A stretch of DNA of 55,079 nucleotides, from positions 1 through 55,079 of the forward strand of contig JASJCL010000026.1 in assembly GCA_030066015.1 (NCBI GenBank). The letters are read 5' to 3'. The position numbers and the translations under genes are program-made. Under the pieces are notes generated by a model that was not told the origin of the DNA, did not search any database, and saw nothing but the letters and a program-made list of their open reading frames with translations. The stretch comes from Desulfosarcinaceae bacterium. Its GTDB lineage: Bacteria > Desulfobacterota > Desulfobacteria > Desulfobacterales > Desulfosarcinaceae. Below are positions 15,783 to 24,248 of the stretch, in pieces. How positions within the stretch are numbered: position 1 is the stretch's first letter; every line of letters starts with the position of its first letter.

Positions 15783-16298
15783 ATGAGTCACTATTACCTG
15801 TTTCAGGACACGCGCAAATGCATCGGCTGTCAGACCTGCGAAGTGCAGTGTAAGGCCAACAAGAAGCTGCCGGCCGGCCCCAAGCTGTGCCAGATCATCG
15901 AAGTTGGCCCCAAGCTCATCAACGGCCAACCCAAGGCGGCGCATGTCTTCATGCCCTGCTACCATTGCGAGAATCCCTGGTGCGTCGCCGCCTGCCCCAC
16001 CGGCGCCATGCAGCAGCGTCCCAAAGATGGTATTGTCTTCGTTGACGATAACCTGTGCGTGGGCTGCAAGACCTGCGTCTCCGCCTGCCCCTGGGGGGCG
16101 CCCCAATGGAATCCCGACACCGGCAAGGTCGTCAAGTGCGACTATTGCATGGATCGCATCGACCGGGGACTGAACCCGGCCTGCGTCACCACCTGTACCA
16201 CCCAATGCCTCAAGTTCGGTCCGGTGGAGGAGATGACCCAGATCCGCAGAGAGCGTCACGCAGTGGCCATCACCTCCTTTGAACAGACCAGTTTTTAA
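15783..16298 (+). CDS. Four-cluster [4Fe-4S] electron-transfer protein (DmsB/PsrB/HycB type)
   Basis: 171 residues without a signal peptide or Tat motif, so it is cytoplasmic. Four Cys groups are visible in order: CIGCQTCEVQC, CYHCENPWCVAAC, CVGCKTCVSAC and CDYC with a following CVTTCTTQC. Together they can hold four [4Fe-4S] clusters, as in the small subunits of DMSO-reductase-family enzymes. A GGAGG is present just upstream. It is the first gene of the sigma-54-driven operon. Its likely role is to pass electrons between the flavoprotein, the NuoG-like protein and the molybdoenzyme encoded downstream, all cytoplasmic too. Confidence 0.93.
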   Translation: MSHYYLFQDTRKCIGCQTCEVQCKANKKLPAGPKLCQIIEVGPKLINGQPKAAHVFMPCYHCENPWCVAACPTGAMQQRPKDGIVFVDDNLCVGCKTCVSACPWGAPQWNPDTGKVVKCDYCMDRIDRGLNPACVTTCTTQCLKFGPVEEMTQIRRERHAVAITSFEQTSF

Positions 16299-16378
16299 GT
16301 TCTTCTAGTAAGCGATCTTGTCCGGCGGATGCCGTGCCACCGCTGAGGGGAGCACACGCTCCTTGAGGAAAGTGATCG

Positions 16379-18535
16379 ATGCCCAAAACGCCATGCCCAG
16401 TGCATCAGAGTATCCTGGAACTGGAGACCGCCCTGGCCACGGGCCGCGTGCAAACGCCCAGGTGCCAGCGCATTATCGAAGAGATGGTGGACCTGCTGCG
16501 CGATATCGCCTCGGGCCGCGCCGGTGACAGCCATCTGCCCGGTCTGGTCGACCTGACCGCAGCATTGGCGGCCGAGAGCGCCGAGGGTGGCGCCCTCGAA
16601 TACGCCGAACGCCTCCAGGGGACCTTGACGGCCCAGCGAGAGGTGTTTCAGAGTCATGTGGACACCCACAACTGCGCCACCGGTGAATGCGTGCGTCTGG
16701 CGCCGGCCCCCTGCCAAATGGCCTGTCCGGCCGGCATCGATGTCCCCACCTACGTGACCCTGATCGGAATGGGCAAGGATGCCGAGGCGATCGAGGTGAT
16801 CCGCCGCGACAATCCCTTTCCCTGGGTATGCGGTCTGGTGTGCACCCGCCCCTGTGAATTCATGTGCGTTCGGGGACGCATCGACACCCCCATCTCCATC
16901 AAGTTTCTGAAAGCCTTCGCCGCCGAGCGCGCCCTGTCGGAAGGGCGCTACCGCAACCCCGCGCCCCTGCCCGCCAACGGCCGCAGCGTCTGCGTGGTGG
17001 GGGCGGGCCCCGGCGGCATGAGCGCGGCCTACTACCTGGCCCTTAAAGGGTACCGGGTACGGGTGATCGAAACCCTGCCCGTGGCGGGCGGCATGATCAT
17101 GGTGGGTATCCCGCGCTATCGGCTGCCCCGGGAGGTAATCGACCGGGAGGTGGCCATGCTCGAGTCTCTGGGCGTGACCTTCTCCTTCAACACCCGCTTC
17201 GGCAGCGATATCTCCATGGCCCAGTTGCGCGAAGAGGGGTACGAAGCCTTCTTTCTGGCCATCGGCGCCCACAAGGCCTTTCAGATGCGGATCCCCGGCG
17301 AAGAGGCCTTTCCCAAGGTGATCGAGGCCATCGACTTCCTCAAGCAGGTGGCCCTGGGGGACCGCCGCCCACCGGGCCGCAAAGTGGTGGTGATCGGCGG
17401 CGGCAACGTGGCTGTCGACGCGGCCCGCACGGCACTGCGCCTGGGGTGTGCGGAGGTTACCATCGCCTATCGTCGCACCCGGCATGAGATGCCGGCCGAC
17501 GAAGAGGAGGTGGAGCAGGCCGAAGAGGAGGGCGTGCGCCTCGCTTTCCTGACCGTTCCCAAAGCGGTGGAAGGTCAGGCGGGTCGAATCGAAGCACTCC
17601 GATGCCTGCGGGCCGAACTGGTTCAGCGGGAAGGCAGCCGGCGCCTGTCGCCGGTGCCGGTGGCGGGCAGCGACCACCGCATCGAGGCCGACGTGGTCAT
17701 CGGCGCCATTGGCCAACGGGTGGACACCACATGTCTGACGGATCTCAAAACGCTGCAGGTGAGCCGTCGGGAGACGATCCGGGTCAACACCGCCACCATG
17801 GAGACCAATCTGCAAGGGATCTTTGCCGCCGGCGACGCCGTCACCGGTCCCGCCACGGTGATCGAGGCCATCGGTGGCGGCAAAAAGGCCGCCGAGGCGA
17901 TCGACCGTTACCTGAATGGAATCCCCCAGCCCACCATGCCGCCGGTGCCCAAACGGCGGGCGCGCACCCCCATGCTGGAAGTACCGGCGAGCACCAAAAT
18001 GGTCATCAAACGCCCCGAGATGCCCATGCTGAACATCGATCGGCGACGCACCACCTTTCAGCAGGCGGAACTGGGCTATACCGAGAATATGGTTCGCGAA
18101 GAGGCCCGCCGCTGCTTGCGCTGCGACGTGTGCCTGCGTTGCGGCAAATGCGTGGAGGTCTGCCGCGACAAGATGGGCATCGACGCCCTCCAGATGGGCC
18201 ACTTCGATTTCGACCACCCCGGCGGCACCGACTTCCGCCTCACCGAAGAGCGCTGTATCGCCTGTGGCGCCTGCGCGGCCAATTGCCCCAACGACGCCAT
18301 GACGATGGAAGATCGCGACGGTGAGCGGATCCTGAGCATCTGCGGCACCATCCTCAACCGTCAGCAACTGCAGCACTGCAGCGGCTGCGGCGCAGTGGTC
18401 GGTCCCTTCAAGTATCTTGAATATATTCGTAAGAGAACGATGAAGGTGGCTGCCCGGACCGGTGCCGAGACCCTCTGCGACGCCTGTCTGCGCCGGCGCA
18501 CGGCGCGCTTCAATGTGGAGACGGCACCGGTGTAG
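16379..18535 (+). CDS. GltD/SfrB-like FAD-NAD(P) oxidoreductase with ferredoxin domains
   Basis: 718 residues. After an unusual N-terminal helical segment of about 95 residues comes the Cys-rich GltD-type Fer4_20 domain (CATGECVRLAP, CQMACPAGIDVPTYV, CGLVCTRPCEFMC; about 99-163). The FAD fold follows (GAGPGG at 208-213), then the NAD(P) fold (GGGNVA near 340) and the closing FAD contact GIFAAGDAVTGP. Two [4Fe-4S] motifs lie at about 580-640 (CLRCGKCVEVC and CIACGACAANC), and the tail carries CSGCG and CDAC. Such proteins oxidise or reduce NAD(P)H and feed ferredoxin-type partners; Geobacter SfrB is a relative. A GAGGAAAG site precedes the start. It is likely the pyridine-nucleotide entry point for the molybdoenzyme two genes downstream. 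Confidence 0.9.
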   Translation: MPKTPCPVHQSILELETALATGRVQTPRCQRIIEEMVDLLRDIASGRAGDSHLPGLVDLTAALAAESAEGGALEYAERLQGTLTAQREVFQSHVDTHNCATGECVRLAPAPCQMACPAGIDVPTYVTLIGMGKDAEAIEVIRRDNPFPWVCGLVCTRPCEFMCVRGRIDTPISIKFLKAFAAERALSEGRYRNPAPLPANGRSVCVVGAGPGGMSAAYYLALKGYRVRVIETLPVAGGMIMVGIPRYRLPREVIDREVAMLESLGVTFSFNTRFGSDISMAQLREEGYEAFFLAIGAHKAFQMRIPGEEAFPKVIEAIDFLKQVALGDRRPPGRKVVVIGGGNVAVDAARTALRLGCAEVTIAYRRTRHEMPADEEEVEQAEEEGVRLAFLTVPKAVEGQAGRIEALRCLRAELVQREGSRRLSPVPVAGSDHRIEADVVIGAIGQRVDTTCLTDLKTLQVSRRETIRVNTATMETNLQGIFAAGDAVTGPATVIEAIGGGKKAAEAIDRYLNGIPQPTMPPVPKRRARTPMLEVPASTKMVIKRPEMPMLNIDRRRTTFQQAELGYTENMVREEARRCLRCDVCLRCGKCVEVCRDKMGIDALQMGHFDFDHPGGTDFRLTEERCIACGACAANCPNDAMTMEDRDGERILSICGTILNRQQLQHCSGCGAVVGPFKYLEYIRKRTMKVAARTGAETLCDACLRRRTARFNVETAPV

Positions 18536-18587
18536 GCGGCGAGCCCTCTGGTCCCTGCTGCCACCCCCCAAGAGGAAGGAAGAGCCG

Positions 18588-18797
18588 ATGAACTTCAGAA
18601 GAGGTCAACGCGTGGAGATCCAGCGGCGCTCGGCCGACGAAAGCTGGGAAGCCTACATGGACGCCTTCGTGGGCCTGCATGGCATTATCACCGATCCCGA
18701 CACGGCCATCAACGATCCGGACGCCCTGGTGGAGGTCAGCATCGAAGGCCAGGGTACCCATCGCCTGCCCCAGGACTGTCTGGCGCTACTGGACTGA
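18588..18797 (+). CDS. 69-residue soluble protein, SH3-like fold likely, unknown
   Basis: The ATG at 18588 is set by GAGGAAGGAAGAG upstream. The small product (MNFRRGQRVEIQRRSADESW and onward) has the strand-turn pattern of small SH3/KOW-like barrels: RGQRVEI, GLHGIITDPDT, DALVEVSIEGQGTHRLP. It has no Cys and no membrane helix. It sits between the flavoprotein and the molybdoenzyme genes and is probably an assembly or regulatory factor for one of them. I recognise no named family. Confidence 0.7.
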   Translation: MNFRRGQRVEIQRRSADESWEAYMDAFVGLHGIITDPDTAINDPDALVEVSIEGQGTHRLPQDCLALLD

Positions 18798-18904
18798 TCC
18801 CCGGGCCGGGATCCCGAGACGCATTCCCAAGAACCGCTGACCGCCGCAAAAGATAGTTGCGGCAAGCGGCTGGACAGATAAAACCGACCCCAAGAGGAAA
18901 TAAC

Positions 18905-20989
18905 ATGACGACACGTTCAAGCTACAGTATCTGCGGTATGTGCACGGTCCGCTGCCCGATCCAGGTGGAGTCCGAAAATGGCAAGGTGGCCTTCATCCGG
19001 GGCAACCCCCATGTGCCCGCGATGAAAGGTGCGGTCTGTCCCCGCGGCGCCGCCGGCATCGCCCTGATCAACGACAATGAAAGACCCCAGACGCCGCTGA
19101 TCCGTGACGGCGCCCGCGGCGAAGGCAAATGGCGCAAGGCGACCTGGGACGAGGCCCTGGACTATGTGGCCGAGCGGCTCCAGTCGATCAAGGAGCAGTA
19201 CGGCGCCCGCGCACTGACCTTCTCCGACCGCGGTGGCCCTTTTCGGGACATGCACCGCGCCTTCCTCAAGGGCTTTGGGACCCCCAACTACTGCAACCAC
19301 GACGCCTCCTGCGCCCGCAACGTCCAGCACAGCGCCATCTCCCTCACCGGTATGGGGCGCAAGGCGGTCTCTTACGACTTCAAAAACGCCCGCCACGTGG
19401 TCCTGCAGTTTCGCAACATTTTCGAGGCGGTCAACGTTCAGGAAGTGAACAACCTCATGGACGCCATGGAGGCGGGCGGTAAACTGACCGTCATCGATGT
19501 GCGGGCCAATATCAGCGCCCAAAAGGCCACCCGTTATCTGCAGATCCGCCCCGGAACGGACTACGCCTTCAACCTGGCCGTGATCAACGAGATTCTGACC
19601 AAGCGCCTCTACCACCGGGATTTTGTCAGCCAGCATGTGAGCGGCCTGAAAGCGCTGGAGCAGTTCGTCGAACCCTACACCCCCGAATGGGCCGAGGCCG
19701 AAACCGGTATCTCCGCCGACCAGCTGCGCCAGTTCGTTCAGGAACTTGCTGCCGCCGCCCCCGCCATTATCTGGCATCCCGGATGGATGGCCGCCCGCTA
19801 CACGGACAGTTTCTACATCTGCCGCTCGATTTACATCATCAACGGTCTGATGGGCGCCTATGGCACCAAGGGGGGCCTGCCCTTCGTCAACAAGCCGGGC
19901 GACGTGGGCCGCAAGGGCCTCAAATCCTTCATGGACCTCTACCCCAAACCGGAGGAGAAGCGGGCCGACGGCGTGGGCTGGAAATATCCCCAGTTCGAAG
20001 CGGGGCCCGGCCTGCTGCACCTCATGTTCGAGGCCATCGAGAAGGCCGATCCCTATCCGGTAAAGGCCTACATCGCCTATCGGCATGATCCCCTCATGGG
20101 CTTTCCCGATCAGGACCGCATCAAGGAGATGTGGCAGCAGCTGGAGTTCATCGTATCCGTGACCTTCAGCTGGTCGGACACCGCTTGGAACAGCGACGTG
20201 GTGCTGCCCCTCTCCCCCTATCTGGAGCGGGAGAGCCTCATCATCGCCAAGGCCGGTGCCAAGCCCCAGTTCACCGTGCGCCAGCGGGCGGTCGAACCGC
20301 GCTACGACACCAAAGCCGATTGGGAAATCATCAGTGGCCTGGCCAAGCGTCTCGATCTACCCGAACTGGTCTTCGAATCGGCGGAGGATGTCTGGAACTT
20401 CCAACTGGACGGCACCGATGTCAGCATCACCGATTTCGACGCCAAGGGATTTGTCCCCCTGGCGGACACGGCGCCCGAGCGGGATATGGCCGCCTTCAAG
20501 TTCAAGACCCCCAGCGGCAAGTTCGAAATCGTCTCCAGCAAGCTGGAGGAGTGGGGCCTGCCCTCCCTCAAGCCCTATGAAAGTCCTCAGAAACCGCCGA
20601 AAGGCAGCTTCCGGCTCACCTTCGGTCGATGCGCCCTGCACACCCAGGGGCACACGGTCAACAACCCGGCCCTTTTTGAACAGATGCCGGAGAACACCCT
20701 CTGGATCAACAGCGTACCGGCCAGCGAGCTGGGTATCCAGGACGGTGACATAGTGAAGGTCACCCAGGAGGGCTACGCCGAGACGGTCAAGGCCAAGGTC
20801 ACCGATTTCATTCACCCCGAGGCGATCTTCGTGATTCATGGATTTGGCCATCGTCTACCGGTGGAGAGCCGCGCATATGGCAAGGGGCTGGCCGACAACA
20901 TGTTCATGAAGGGCGGCCTCAAGATCTGGGACAAGGCCGGCGGCGCCATCGCCTACCAGGAGCACTTCGTCAAGGTGGAGAAGGCCTGA
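18905..20989 (+). CDS. Cytoplasmic Mo/W-bisPGD oxidoreductase (DMSO reductase superfamily)
   Basis: 694 residues. There is no Tat or Sec signal, so it acts in the cytoplasm. The N-terminus has the [4Fe-4S] motif C-x2-C-x3-C-x27-C (Cys10, 13, 17, 45). Cys136 in HDASCARN is at the place of the metal ligand, as in thiosulfate/polysulfide reductases, rather than Ser or Sec. Later segments include the molybdopterin-binding LYPKPEEKR area, WSDTAWNSDVVLPLSPYLE and a C-terminal dinucleotide-binding domain beginning near GSFRLTFGRCALHTQGHTVNNP. An AAGAGGAAA site supports the start at 18905. Substrate is unknown. The permease operon opposite suggests a sulfur oxyanion or sulfonate-derived compound, but acetylene-hydratase-like and formate-dehydrogenase-like relatives share this fold. 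Confidence 0.9.
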   Translation: MTTRSSYSICGMCTVRCPIQVESENGKVAFIRGNPHVPAMKGAVCPRGAAGIALINDNERPQTPLIRDGARGEGKWRKATWDEALDYVAERLQSIKEQYGARALTFSDRGGPFRDMHRAFLKGFGTPNYCNHDASCARNVQHSAISLTGMGRKAVSYDFKNARHVVLQFRNIFEAVNVQEVNNLMDAMEAGGKLTVIDVRANISAQKATRYLQIRPGTDYAFNLAVINEILTKRLYHRDFVSQHVSGLKALEQFVEPYTPEWAEAETGISADQLRQFVQELAAAAPAIIWHPGWMAARYTDSFYICRSIYIINGLMGAYGTKGGLPFVNKPGDVGRKGLKSFMDLYPKPEEKRADGVGWKYPQFEAGPGLLHLMFEAIEKADPYPVKAYIAYRHDPLMGFPDQDRIKEMWQQLEFIVSVTFSWSDTAWNSDVVLPLSPYLERESLIIAKAGAKPQFTVRQRAVEPRYDTKADWEIISGLAKRLDLPELVFESAEDVWNFQLDGTDVSITDFDAKGFVPLADTAPERDMAAFKFKTPSGKFEIVSSKLEEWGLPSLKPYESPQKPPKGSFRLTFGRCALHTQGHTVNNPALFEQMPENTLWINSVPASELGIQDGDIVKVTQEGYAETVKAKVTDFIHPEAIFVIHGFGHRLPVESRAYGKGLADNMFMKGGLKIWDKAGGAIAYQEHFVKVEKA

Positions 20990-21120
20990 GACGAAAGAGA
21001 GGTGCCGGTCCAGCCCCCCGGCGCTGGGGAGAGGGTCGCATCATCAGATGGCCGAAGCGTTCCTTCGACAAGCGCCGAAAGCGTTGCTGACACCGGATTG
21101 ACGAATCGGCGCACCAACGA

Positions 21121-21909
21121 ATGGACGAGCCCATGCCCACCCTTACCATCGATGGAAAGACCTGTGAGGCCGAAGCGGACGCCACTGTCCTGACCACCGC
21201 CAAGAGAGCCGGGGTCTTCATTCCCGCCCTGTGCCACCATCCCGCTCTCAAGCCGGCGGGTGCGTGCAAACTCTGTATAGTGGCGGTGGCGGCACCGGGC
21301 GGCGCCCTGAAAAATCGATTGGCCTGTATGGTCAAGGTCAGGGCGGGGATGACGGTCACCACGACGGGTGACGCGATCCAGGCGGCGCGCTGGGATGCCT
21401 TCGAACGCCTGCTGCAGCAGGCGCCCTACTCACAACGCATCCGCAGCCTGGCCGAGACCTGCGGGGTAGATGTCGGCCCCCAACCGGACGGCTGCATCCG
21501 CTGCCGACTCTGCATCCGGGTTTGCAAGGAGATCGTCGGCGTCAACGCCCTGAAGATGGAGAAACGGCCCCAGGGCAACTATGTGGTGCCGGTGGAGAAC
21601 CGCTGCATCGGATGCGGTACCTGCGTCAATCTGTGCCCTACCGGCGCCATCCGTCTGAGGGACGATGAGAATGTGCGCACCATCCAGATTCGGGAAGCGA
21701 TCGTCGGCAAGTTCCCCCTGGAGCGCTGCGAGGGCTGCGGCAAATACTTCCTCACGCCCCAATTTCACCACTTCATCGAAGCGCGTACCGCCCCCCATCC
21801 CCATGTCAAGGAGGCGCACACCTACTGCCCCGCTTGTGCCAAGCTCTTCTCCGATCGGGCGCGCGTCGCGGTGCGGGATGCCGCCAAGCGACAGCCGCCG
21901 GGGATCTAA
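21121..21909 (+). CDS. NuoG-N-terminus-like protein: [2Fe-2S] plus two [4Fe-4S] clusters
   Basis: 262 residues. An N-terminal [2Fe-2S] ferredoxin domain carries CHHPALKPAGACKLC and a later Cys (LACMVKV). It is followed by CIRCRLCIRVC and CIGCGTCVNLC, two [4Fe-4S] motifs, as in the hydrogenase/complex-I small electron-transfer subunits (HoxU/NuoG type). The C-terminal 70 residues hold CEGCG and CPAC about 35 residues apart, a pattern repeated at the end of the flavoprotein from the same operon. A second possible start is four codons further in (MPTLTIDGK); neither has a strong ribosome-binding site. It probably bridges the flavoprotein and molybdoenzyme in a cytoplasmic complex. Its stop is only 5 bp from the stop of the convergent kinase gene. 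Confidence 0.9.
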   Translation: MDEPMPTLTIDGKTCEAEADATVLTTAKRAGVFIPALCHHPALKPAGACKLCIVAVAAPGGALKNRLACMVKVRAGMTVTTTGDAIQAARWDAFERLLQQAPYSQRIRSLAETCGVDVGPQPDGCIRCRLCIRVCKEIVGVNALKMEKRPQGNYVVPVENRCIGCGTCVNLCPTGAIRLRDDENVRTIQIREAIVGKFPLERCEGCGKYFLTPQFHHFIEARTAPHPHVKEAHTYCPACAKLFSDRARVAVRDAAKRQPPGI

Positions 21910-21914
21910 GGCCG

Positions 21915-24191
21915 TCAGGGCGCATCCAATGCCGCCCGCACCGATTTGGCGATCTCCGGCAGGGTCAGCGGTTTCATCAGATAGGCGCGGATTCCCAGGC
22001 TGCGGGCGCGCTCCTCGTTGATCATGCGCGAAAAACCGGTGCAAAGGACAATGGGCATATCCGGCCGTATCTTGAGGATCGCCTTGGCCAGCTTGTCCCC
22101 GGTGAGATCGGGCATGGTCATGTCGGTCATCACCAAATCGTAGCGTCGGGGATCCTCCTCAAAGGCCACCAAGGCCTCACGGCTGTCGGTGAAGGTATCA
22201 ACGGAGTAGCCCAGCCGCTCGAGTAGCTGTTTGCCGACGATCACGAGGGTGGGCTCATCATCCACGAAGAGGATGTGCTCAGAGCCCGTGGCCAGGAAGG
22301 CCGTTTCGGCAGCCTCGTCGGCCACCTCTCCCTGCACCTGGGGCAGGTAGATGTCGAAGGTGGTCCCCGCCTCCGGCGAACTTTGCACCGTGATCTCGCC
22401 ACCGCAGGTCTTGACGATGCCGAGCACCACCGACAGCCCCATGCCCGTCCCCTCCCCCACGGCCTTGGTGGTGAAGTAGGGGTCGAAGATCGAATCGATA
22501 ATGTCCGTCGAGATGCCGTGTCCCGTGTCGCTGACCTGCAGATGGAGATAGTTGCCCGCACTCAAGCTGGCCGGCAGGCGTTTGGGGCGCCGGACACCAT
22601 CAGCTTGGGTCGTCGCTGCCGGCTGGCTGCCGGTCGGTGATCCGTTCAGCGCAGGACCGTCCGCTGTGACGCCGGTCGGCGTGACGGCACCCCCCGTGGC
22701 GGTCTCCGCACAGGACACTTCGTCCAGGACCACCTCCAGCAGGCCGCCCTCCTTTTCCATGGCGTGGGCCGCGTTGGTGCAGAGGTTCATGACGATTTGA
22801 TGAATCTGGGTGGGGTCGGCCAGGATGGGCGTGTGGACACTGGGTATTTGACTCCGGATCTCGATGGTGGTGGGCGTGGAGGAGCGCAGCAACTTGAGCG
22901 CTTCTTTCACCAGAGAGGAGATCTGGATGGGATTGCGCATCTGTTCGCTTTGGCGGCTGAAGGTGAGGATCTGCTTGACCAGATCGGCGGCGCGCTCCGA
23001 CGCCTGCAGGACGCCGATGAGATTGCGGGCCATGCGACCGCCCTCGGCTGTGTCCAAAAGGGCCAGTTCGGTGTAGCCGATGATGGCCGACAAGATGTTG
23101 TTGAAGTCATGGGCCACCCCGCCCGCCAGAGTTCCCAAGGCTTCCATCTTGTACAACTGACGGATCTGACCCTCCAGCTTGCGGCGCTCGGCATCGGCGC
23201 GTTTACGCTCCCGGATGTCACGGGTGGTGCCCTGCAGCCCGATGATGTTTTCGTCGCCGTCCCGCAGAAAACGCGCCAGAATCTCCACCGGCACCAGCTC
23301 CCCGTTTTTGTGGCGCATGCGGGTCTCGAACAGCACCCCCGGGTGGGTATCGGGCTGATCCAGGGCCTCCGCCAGAAGGAGACCGATCTTGTCCAACTCC
23401 TCGGCCCGGACGTGATCGCGCAAATTACTGCCGATCCACTCGTCGGTGGTGTAGCCAAAGGTGTGCGTCACCGCCGGATTCACATAGGTGAAGCGCAGCT
23501 CCATATCCATCTGCCAGATACCGTCGAGGGTGTTCTCGGCCAGAAGGCGCAGCTGCTGCTCGCTCTTGGCCAGCGCCTCCTCGGCCCGTTTGCGCCCGAT
23601 GAAGGCACCGATCATGGCCGCCACCGTGCGCAGCAGTCGAATGTCGTCGGCTTGCCAGGTATCGCTGCGGGCGCTGTTCTCAAGCCCCAGGGCGCCCCAC
23701 CACTGCCCCTGTACCTGAATGGGCAGCAGCAGGAAACTGAGCGCACCGCGGTCGCTGAAGATCGTCCGGTCCGCCTCCGGCGCCTCCAGCACCGCGCCGT
23801 GATAGTGGGTGTTGTTGGAGAGCCGGCGCCGGAACTCCTCAGAGTGACGGGTGTAGGAGAGAGACTGGTAGCGGGCATCGTCGATGACGGATGCAATCTT
23901 GGGCTGACACACCTCGTAGCGCATGCGCATGCAGAGGTCGCCGGCCTTGTCTTCAAAATTTTCCATCAGGTAGACGCGGCTTTGTTCGGTCCCTCTGAGC
24001 AGATGACCGAGCGCCGCCGGCATGGCGGTGTCCACAATCTGGTCGGAGATGAAGAGTCCCGCGCAGTAAGAGAAGGCCTCCTCATACACCAGCCGTCTGG
24101 CCAGTTGGGCTTTGAGGCGGGAGACGGAAGCCGGTGGCGTTCCCTGTTTCAACGTCTCCGCCAGTACTTTGGATGACAAGAGGTTGCTCAT
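21915..24191 (-). CDS. Hybrid histidine kinase: GAF-PAS-HisKA-HATPase-REC
   Basis: 758 residues, no membrane helices. A GAF-like domain (about 40-200, with LPIQVQGQWWGALGLENSAR) is followed by a PAS domain (about 212-335), HisKA with His in GGVAHDFNNILSAIIGY, HATPase with DTGHGI and GTGMGLSVV, and a C-terminal receiver with phospho-Asp in DLVMTDMTMPDLTG. Between the N and G1 boxes of the ATPase domain is a low-complexity insertion of about 45 residues rich in Thr, Ala, Gly and Pro that its neighbour lacks. It has no paired output gene and probably signals to a free regulator. It forms a tandem with the paralogue at 24249-25805. Confidence 0.9.
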   Translation of the reverse strand: MSNLLSSKVLAETLKQGTPPASVSRLKAQLARRLVYEEAFSYCAGLFISDQIVDTAMPAALGHLLRGTEQSRVYLMENFEDKAGDLCMRMRYEVCQPKIASVIDDARYQSLSYTRHSEEFRRRLSNNTHYHGAVLEAPEADRTIFSDRGALSFLLLPIQVQGQWWGALGLENSARSDTWQADDIRLLRTVAAMIGAFIGRKRAEEALAKSEQQLRLLAENTLDGIWQMDMELRFTYVNPAVTHTFGYTTDEWIGSNLRDHVRAEELDKIGLLLAEALDQPDTHPGVLFETRMRHKNGELVPVEILARFLRDGDENIIGLQGTTRDIRERKRADAERRKLEGQIRQLYKMEALGTLAGGVAHDFNNILSAIIGYTELALLDTAEGGRMARNLIGVLQASERAADLVKQILTFSRQSEQMRNPIQISSLVKEALKLLRSSTPTTIEIRSQIPSVHTPILADPTQIHQIVMNLCTNAAHAMEKEGGLLEVVLDEVSCAETATGGAVTPTGVTADGPALNGSPTGSQPAATTQADGVRRPKRLPASLSAGNYLHLQVSDTGHGISTDIIDSIFDPYFTTKAVGEGTGMGLSVVLGIVKTCGGEITVQSSPEAGTTFDIYLPQVQGEVADEAAETAFLATGSEHILFVDDEPTLVIVGKQLLERLGYSVDTFTDSREALVAFEEDPRRYDLVMTDMTMPDLTGDKLAKAILKIRPDMPIVLCTGFSRMINEERARSLGIRAYLMKPLTLPEIAKSVRAALDAP

Positions 24192-24248
24192 TCAGCGGAT
24201 CCCCGTCCCGTGCCGCAACCCGTGGTGGAGTCGCGGCGTATGCGTCGA

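Noticed and set aside
16295-18571. A 758-codon open frame on the minus strand opposite the flavoprotein gene
   Set aside because: The plus strand here encodes clear FAD, NAD(P) and ferredoxin motifs; the antisense frame is a product of high GC and codon bias and has no recognisable domain or ribosome-binding site.
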